This document shows, one piece after another, positions 58,917 to 64,000 of a stretch of DNA of 64,000 nt. The notes beneath the pieces are model-generated. The model was given only the letters and a program-made list of their open reading frames with translations, was not told where the DNA came from and ran no database searches. The stretch's first letter is position 1. Each line of letters starts with the position of its first letter. The position numbers were made by a program, and so were the translations under genes. The DNA is from Butyricicoccus_A sp963601915 (GTDB lineage Bacteria > Bacillota > Clostridia > Oscillospirales > Butyricicoccaceae), in NCBI GenBank assembly GCA_963601915.1, contig CAVCGL010000006.1, forward strand, positions 78,527 to 142,526. The letters are read 5' to 3'.

Positions 58917-59023
58917 GATGGATTATCCTCCTGCATCCTGAAAAATTTACCGAAAACGCCCCGCGCTTCGGTTCCAGCTTCTGAACTCAATCGAACCAAG
59001 TATCTATATTTTTCTATCAGTTT

Positions 59024-60247
59024 TTAATCTTTCTGTCCGTGCATCCGGCGGCGGCGGTCATTCCAGCCTTCCTTGTTTTCCTGCCGTGCACGAGCAACAG
59101 CCATGGCACCATCCGGTACGTTCTTGGTTACCGTTGTGCCTGCGGCAGTCAGGACACGATCGCCCAGCTCAACCGGTGCCACCAGATTGGTGTTGCAGCC
59201 GATAAAGCAGTCGTCGCCGATTACCGTCTTGCTCTTTACATAGCCGTCATAGTTGACAACAACCGTACCGCAGCCAAAGTTGACGCGCTCACCGACTTCT
59301 GCATCGCCGATATAGGTCAAATGGGAAACCTTGGTGCCGTTTCCGATATGTGCCTTTTTCAGTTCGACAAAGTCGCCGATACGGGTGTGGTCTCCGACCT
59401 CGCAGCCCGGACGGATATATGCGAACGGGCCAACCGTTGCATGCGCGCCGACCTTGCTCTCGTAGACCTGAGACGAATTGACGCTGGTCTCATCGCCAAT
59501 GGACGCACAGTCGAGAATGGTGTTCGGGCCAATGGTGCATCCGCAGCCAACCCAGCTTCCCGGCTTAATCATCGAGCCCGGCAGAATCGTCGTGCCGTAA
59601 CCGATCTTTGTATACGGGGAAACATAGGTGTATTCTGGGTCCAGCATGTTAATGCCCTTGTCCATCAGAGCAGCATTGATGCGGCGCTGCATCGTCTTCT
59701 GCGCACAGTATGCATCATAGGCTGTATATACAGCGACATGCGCTTCCGTGCGGCAGGATTCCGTCTTTGCACTGATGCTCTCGGCAATACGGATGGATTC
59801 GGTCAAAGACATCGGATGGCTGTCCAAAATTTCCTTGAGCACCGGCTTCTGGAACACGGCACAATGCCAAGTATCCGCCATTGCGCCGCACGTCAACATG
59901 CTGACTGCATTCTTAGACTGTCGGTGCATGCGAATGACGCGCTCGTACTCTTCCCGTTCCACTTCCGGCATCGGTGTGGACAGAATCATAACATCTCCGT
60001 CGAGCTTTTCCGCAGCTGCGCACAGCATCTCGGTAAAGTCCGCATCATCCGGGCATACAATGGACGGAACGCCTTCCAGCTCGGCCTCGCTCTCCTGACG
60101 AACATAGACCAGATCGCATACATCAGGCAACGCGTCTGCCACCATTCGTCCGACCGGGGAAAAGAGAATTTCTCTCTGTGCAGGGTATTTTCCATCCCTG
60201 CCCCGTCTGCCGCCGAGCAAAATTGTATTCAATTTCTCACAAGACAT
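59024..60247 (-). CDS. GlmU-like acetyltransferase with an eroded uridylyltransferase domain
   Basis: 407 residues. The C-terminal half (about 215-385) is a left-handed beta-helix of the GlmU type, with IRPGCEVGDHTRIGDFVELK, VNYDG and GDDCFIGCNTNLVAPVELGD segments, so acetyl transfer to glucosamine-1-phosphate is plausible. The N-terminal half occupies the uridylyltransferase position but begins NTILLGGRRGRDGK where GlmU has LAAGxGTRMxS, lacks the QxGTGHA and GDxPL motifs, and is about 35 residues short. The gene is at the usual glmU-prs locus, so it either replaced GlmU or needs a separate uridylyltransferase. Confidence 0.75.
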   Translation of the reverse strand: MSCEKLNTILLGGRRGRDGKYPAQREILFSPVGRMVADALPDVCDLVYVRQESEAELEGVPSIVCPDDADFTEMLCAAAEKLDGDVMILSTPMPEVEREEYERVIRMHRQSKNAVSMLTCGAMADTWHCAVFQKPVLKEILDSHPMSLTESIRIAESISAKTESCRTEAHVAVYTAYDAYCAQKTMQRRINAALMDKGINMLDPEYTYVSPYTKIGYGTTILPGSMIKPGSWVGCGCTIGPNTILDCASIGDETSVNSSQVYESKVGAHATVGPFAYIRPGCEVGDHTRIGDFVELKKAHIGNGTKVSHLTYIGDAEVGERVNFGCGTVVVNYDGYVKSKTVIGDDCFIGCNTNLVAPVELGDRVLTAAGTTVTKNVPDGAMAVARARQENKEGWNDRRRRMHGQKD

Positions 60248-60383
60248 GAATAGGCTATCCTTTCTTCAATCGGGACCGTCAAAAAGGGCAGACAGTCCCC
60301 ACGAAAATACTTAATCTTATTATACTATGTTCTTGGAAAAAAAACATCATAAAATATACAAAATTTCGCGGAATTCTTTCCCC

Positions 60384-60412
60384 TTGCACTATTACATTTG
60401 TCACGATATAAT
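60384..60412 (+). promoter_or_regulatory. Promoter of the dnaD-dnaC-like operon
   Basis: TTGCAC (60384-60389), 17 bases, TATAAT (60407-60412). Confidence 0.8.
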
Positions 60413-60517
60413 AGAGATACCGCGATTTGGCACTTGTTGCCGAACCAGAACTGCACATTTTTCCCATGATACAGCACATTTGTGAAATTTGCGCAGGATT
60501 TTTCTCCGGAGGAAACT

Positions 60518-61477
60518 ATGTCTCTCTCATCTCTGATCCCCGCTGGCGGGGACTTTTGTGTCTTACGCGCCGACATCGTTGACACGCTTTTGACCTGCGG
60601 CGACGGCGACAGCGCGTTGGTATATCTCTATCTTGTCCGCAAAGGACAATCCTTTAATGAACGCGAAGCGATGCGAGACCTGCACTTGACGCGCGACCGC
60701 TACGACCGCGCAGTGCACACCCTCACCAACCTGCGTCTCGTTCACACGCCAAACGAACCTGTTGTGCAGGAGCGTCCATCCGCGCCGCCGCACTATTCCC
60801 CAACGGAAATGCGGGCACGCCGCGATGACGATCACCGCTTTGCTTCTGTCTGCCAGACGGCAGAAATCGTGCTCGGACGCCCGCTGACCGAATCCCATCT
60901 GCGCACGCTCATGAATGCTTATGATTATCTCGGTCTGCCTGCAGATGTCATTATTGATCTGCTGACCTATCTGCACCGCAGCAAGGGAACCATCTCGCGC
61001 CACGACATCGAAGCACAGGCATATCTCTGGGCAGATATGGGAATCTTTACCGCCGATGCGGCCGCCGCCTTTCTCGCTCAGCGCGAGCAGGAAAAGCCCT
61101 TGATGGATGCCATGCTGCGCGCCTTGGATATGGCGGGCCGAGATCCTGCGCCAGACGAATACCGCTATTTATCCCGATTTATTCGGCGCGGCTTTGATGC
61201 AGACGCCGTCAAAATTGCCAAAGAACGCATGTATGACCGCTTGGGAAAATTCAGCTGGAAATATCTCAACGGCATCCTGGAAAACTGGCACAAGAAGGGC
61301 CTGCACACCGCAGCGGAAATCACTGCGGTGGAGCCGAATCTGCGCCAGCCGATTGCGAACAAGCAGCCGCAAAATCCATCGCCACCGACCAACAATGGAA
61401 ATCTTGCCGACTGGGAGCGTGACTGGCTCGCAGAATTCCACGCAATGACAAAGGAGGACAACGCGCATGGCGTATGA
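60518..61477 (+). CDS. dnaD: DnaD-domain replication protein
   Basis: 319 residues. The N-terminal 80 residues look like the DnaD winged helix (ALVYLYLVRKG, then DRYDRAVHTLTNLRLV) and the C-terminal region contains two DnaD/DnaB-like helical repeats, the second with YLSRFIRRGFDADAVKIAKER and FSWKYLNGILENWHKKGL (the YxxxIxxxW motif). It remodels DNA for helicase loading. The ATG at 60518 has GGAGG. It overlaps the DnaC-like gene by 11 bases. Confidence 0.9.
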   Translation: MSLSSLIPAGGDFCVLRADIVDTLLTCGDGDSALVYLYLVRKGQSFNEREAMRDLHLTRDRYDRAVHTLTNLRLVHTPNEPVVQERPSAPPHYSPTEMRARRDDDHRFASVCQTAEIVLGRPLTESHLRTLMNAYDYLGLPADVIIDLLTYLHRSKGTISRHDIEAQAYLWADMGIFTADAAAAFLAQREQEKPLMDAMLRALDMAGRDPAPDEYRYLSRFIRRGFDADAVKIAKERMYDRLGKFSWKYLNGILENWHKKGLHTAAEITAVEPNLRQPIANKQPQNPSPPTNNGNLADWERDWLAEFHAMTKEDNAHGV

Positions 61478-62462
61478 TAAAGCATTGATCTCTTCGATTC
61501 TCCGTCAGTTGGAGCAGCAGCACGACCGCTGCGAAGCGGAAGCGGAGAGCCGCCGCTATCAATTGACAATGGACATTCCGCGTTTGGCAGAAATCGACCG
61601 CGAGCTGCGCGGCACGGCGGCAAAAGCCATGCACATCGCCTTTGAATCCAACAACACCGACGCCGCAATCGAACAATTGAAGCAGCGCAATCTCGCTTTG
61701 CAGGCAGAAAAGCGGCAGCTATTGCTGGACAATGGCTATCCGGCAGATTATCTTGCCGTCACGGTCAGCTGTCCGATTTGCCGAGATACCGGCTATGATG
61801 GCAATCACCTGTGCACCTGTGTCAAACGCCGCGCGGCAGAACTGCAAAAGCAAAATCTGTCCACGCTACTGCCCGTTGATAAGGAAACCTTTTCGACATT
61901 TCGTCTGGACTATTACAGTTCTCAGCCGGACAGCCGGTTCGGCCTTTCTCCCCGGCAAATGGCGCAGGCAAATTTACAGCGATGCCACAGCTTTGCCGAG
62001 CATTTCGGCTCTTCCTATGAAAATCTGCTGCTATTTGGTTCTGCCGGTCTCGGCAAGACCTTTTTATCCTCCTGCATCGCCCGCACAGTCACCGAGCGCG
62101 GTTTTTCCGTCACGTATGACACGGCGATTTCCATCTTTGACCAGTACAATTCCGTCAAATTCCGCACCGGCGATCCCTCTGTCGCGTCACATGCTGTCGA
62201 ACGCTTCCGCCATGCAGACCTTCTCATCGTCGATGACCTCGGAACCGAGATGCCCAGCGCATTTCACATTTCCTGTCTGTATGACCTCATCAGCAGACGT
62301 CTCATGAGCCGAAAGCCAACGATTCTGAGCACCAATCTTCTGCCAGCAGAGCTGGAAAGCCGCTATTCGCAGGCAATTGCCTCACGGATTCTGGGTGAAT
62401 TCACACAATTGCGCTTCATCGGCAGCGATATTCGCCGCATTCGCAAGAAGCAGCGGCTCTAA
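61467..62462 (+). CDS. DnaC/IstB-type AAA+ helicase loader
   Basis: 331 residues. An N-terminal helical region is followed by a zinc-like cluster (CPICRDTGYDGNHLCTC, about residues 104-120) and an AAA+ domain with LFGSAGLGKTFLSSCIA near residue 190 and LLIVDDLGTEMPS near residue 252, plus an arginine finger near the C-terminus. Together with the DnaD gene this is the Clostridial loader pair, functionally like DnaD-DnaI. Translation is coupled by the overlap. Confidence 0.9.
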   Translation: MAYDKALISSILRQLEQQHDRCEAEAESRRYQLTMDIPRLAEIDRELRGTAAKAMHIAFESNNTDAAIEQLKQRNLALQAEKRQLLLDNGYPADYLAVTVSCPICRDTGYDGNHLCTCVKRRAAELQKQNLSTLLPVDKETFSTFRLDYYSSQPDSRFGLSPRQMAQANLQRCHSFAEHFGSSYENLLLFGSAGLGKTFLSSCIARTVTERGFSVTYDTAISIFDQYNSVKFRTGDPSVASHAVERFRHADLLIVDDLGTEMPSAFHISCLYDLISRRLMSRKPTILSTNLLPAELESRYSQAIASRILGEFTQLRFIGSDIRRIRKKQRL

Positions 62463-62567
62463 GTCTCGCACCTTCTGGAATTTTTTTGCCAATCACAACA
62501 CAAAAACGTAACAATGCTTTTACTGTTTGTTCACAACTTCCGCTGTCGAATACGGTATACTATGAGC

Positions 62568-62706
62568 ATGGAACGAGGGAACGAAAACACCTCGTCCATA
62601 CAAAAGATATGCCGGTATCTTTGAATTTCTCTTACCCCCTTTTTATTTTGTGAAACGTATGCGAAAGCAAAACAGTCATCCAATCGGATGGCTGTTTTGT
62701 TTTTTG
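62568..62706 (+). ncRNA. Candidate small RNA with terminator
   Basis: A TATACT box (62556-62561) without a good minus-35 is followed by hairpins ACGAGG/CCTCGT (62573-62595) and AAAGATA-TGCCGG-TATCTTT (62603-62622), then 46 bases and a strong terminator. No ORF is present. The arrangement looks like a small RNA of about 140 bases, but the promoter is weak. Confidence 0.4.
62668..62706 (+). terminator. Terminator before the SbcD-like gene
   Basis: CAAAACAG-CATCC-AATC-GGATG-CTGTTTTG followed by TTTTTTG. Confidence 0.88.
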
Positions 62707-62714
62707 CCTTTTTA

Positions 62715-62743
62715 TTGGCAATGCCACGGAAACCTGATATAAT
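62715..62743 (+). promoter_or_regulatory. Promoter of the SbcD-like gene
   Basis: TTGGCA (62715-62720), 17 bases, TATAAT (62738-62743). Confidence 0.8.
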
Positions 62744-62799
62744 ACGAAAGAGAAAACAATGGTGTTCTTTTGTTTTTTGTAAATTTGGGAGGTCTTTCC

Positions 62800-63894
62800 A
62801 TGCCGAATATTATCCACGCCGCAGATCTTCACATCGGCGCAAAATTTGAATTTCTTCCGCCAGAGAGCGCCGCGCAAGCCATTCGCTTGCAGCTGACTGC
62901 CCTCAAGGCGCTTGTACAGCAAGCCGCAACCAGCGCTGCTGATGCCCTGCTCATTGCCGGAGATCTGTTCGATTCTCCAGAGGTACGCCCACAGATTTCG
63001 TCTGTGGTATTTTCTATTTTATCCAAGTGCCCGTGTCCGATCTTTCTCTCTCCGGGCAATCATGATTACTATCATGCCGCTTCTCCGTATGCCACGCAGC
63101 CGCTCCCGCCCAATCTGCACGTGTTTACTTCGCGCACCTTGACCCCTGTTGCGCTTGCAGACGGCAATACCATCATTTGGGGCGCCGCCTTTCAGGACAA
63201 CAAAGCCTCCATTCCGCTGGACGCGAAGCTCGATCCATTCAAGCTGAATATCTGTCTGGTACATGGCGAATTGGGCGGAAACAGCGGTTACAATTCGATT
63301 TCGGAAAGCTCCGTCATCAGCAGCCGCTTTGACTACATTGCCCTGGGACACAACCATCGCTTCAGCGGTGTCTTCCGCATCGGTGAGACTGCCCTGAGCT
63401 GCCCGGGCTGCTTCTCTGCCACAGCAACCAACGAAACCGGTGTAAAGGGCTATCTGGCAGGCAAGATTGACAAGGGCATCGCTGCCCTGACGCTGCATCC
63501 GTCCGGCACAGCCGAATTTGAAGATGTTTCGTTATCCGTTTCCGGCTTGTCCGATGATACCGCACTGGCAGAAGCCCTTCTGCCAGTGCTGCCGACACCA
63601 GCAGAGCGCATTTGTCTGACCGTTCATCTGACCGGCACGCGCATGTATGAGCCAAATCTGTCTGCGCTGTCGCGTTCTCTGCATCAAACCTTTCTGCATG
63701 CACAGGTCTTGGATGAGTCCGCCGCCATGCAGGATCCATACCGCTACAAGGATGAAGACGGTCTGCGCGGTACAGTAACGCGCGATTTCATGCACCGCAT
63801 TGCGGAAAACAGTCACGATGAGCAGGCATATGCCAAGCTGTCTCTGGCGCTGGAATATGCACTCGCCGCGCTGGAAGGCCGCGACCCAGAATAA
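62800..63894 (+). CDS. SbcD/YhaO-like DNA repair nuclease
   Basis: Calcineurin-type phosphoesterase, 364 residues. Metal-binding motifs in order: HAADLHIG near residue 6, LIAGDLFDSPE near residue 49, LSPGNHDYY near residue 83, VHGELGG near residue 143 and LGHNHRFSG near residue 168. Bacillus YhaO and SbcD share this pattern and partner an SbcC-type ATPase; none is visible before the window ends. GGGAGG precedes the ATG at 62800. Confidence 0.88.
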   Translation: MPNIIHAADLHIGAKFEFLPPESAAQAIRLQLTALKALVQQAATSAADALLIAGDLFDSPEVRPQISSVVFSILSKCPCPIFLSPGNHDYYHAASPYATQPLPPNLHVFTSRTLTPVALADGNTIIWGAAFQDNKASIPLDAKLDPFKLNICLVHGELGGNSGYNSISESSVISSRFDYIALGHNHRFSGVFRIGETALSCPGCFSATATNETGVKGYLAGKIDKGIAALTLHPSGTAEFEDVSLSVSGLSDDTALAEALLPVLPTPAERICLTVHLTGTRMYEPNLSALSRSLHQTFLHAQVLDESAAMQDPYRYKDEDGLRGTVTRDFMHRIAENSHDEQAYAKLSLALEYALAALEGRDPE

Positions 63895-63936
63895 TCTCGC
63901 ATCAAACCGACACAAAACAAGGCTAAGAAGTAAAAA

Positions 63937-64000
63937 TGAAGTGACCCCCATTTGTTAGACAAAAATAAAAATTAAGCGATCTGAACGGTATGAATCCTGT
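63937..64000 (+). mobile_element. Left end of a probable IS3-family insertion sequence
   Basis: The segment beginning TGAAGTGACCCCCATTTG and continuing GTTAGACAAAAA has the form of IS3-family (IS150-like) terminal inverted repeats, where TGACCCCC followed by GTTAGACA is typical. The transposase genes would lie beyond base 64000, so this is an end only. No target duplication can be checked. Confidence 0.5.

Overview
The window reads as chromosomal DNA of a spore-forming, intermediate-GC member of the Clostridia, most likely an Oscillospirales lineage such as Butyricicoccaceae or Ruminococcaceae. The support is Firmicutes-type gene content (SpoIIE, type-Z S14, a T-box leader on thrS, DnaD plus a DnaC-like loader, YmdB, DUF1934 next to argS), strong AGGAGG ribosome binding sites, and a gut-Firmicutes style palindromic repeat. 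The genus is an inference; no rRNA gene is present.

Layout. 1-7.4 kb: the S10-spc ribosomal protein operon (rpsJ to rpsH, minus strand) with a near-consensus promoter and a long structured leader. 7.5-16.5 kb, minus strand: a sigma/anti-sigma fusion protein coupled to dusB, a DedA protein, spoIIE, and a fumarate-reductase-like operon whose flavoprotein lacks the covalent-FAD histidine and whose first gene carries a flavinylation-type motif. 16.55-16.88 kb: tRNA-Val, tRNA-Glu and tRNA-Met behind a perfect sigma-A promoter. 17-24.3 kb: a transglutaminase-like protein, prmA, an unknown protein, argS, a DUF1934 protein, murI and ddl. 24.3-26.1 kb: no long gene, but a promoter and six repeated Shine-Dalgarno/start modules. 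26.1-33.4 kb: rnr, an LCP protein, a nucleotidyltransferase, secG, tadA and a CPBP membrane protease. 33.6-34.3 kb: a self-contained unit of four peptide genes of about 30 codons, three of them tandem copies. 34.5-45.8 kb: mscS, proS, thrS with its T-box, an M-domain-less ClpA/ClpC-type ATPase and two ion transporters. 45.85-53.7 kb: a compact phage head-and-packaging cassette (terminase, portal, scaffold, capsid, connector, tail-needle-like and internal proteins) with no integrase, replication, lysis or tail-fibre gene in view. 53.8-64 kb: a GntR/ABC operon, a zinc-ribbon membrane protein, a MITE-like repeat, ymdB, prs, a GlmU-like protein with an eroded uridylyltransferase domain, dnaD, a dnaC-like gene, an SbcD-like nuclease, and the end of a probable IS3-family element.

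Most of the window is housekeeping. The strongest candidates for undescribed biology are the tandem peptide unit at 33.6-34.3 kb, the repeated start-site modules at 24.8-25.3 kb, and the apparently intact capsid/packaging cassette that lacks the rest of a phage. Coordinates, start codons and motifs were read by eye from the sequence; family names rest on motif recognition, not on searches.
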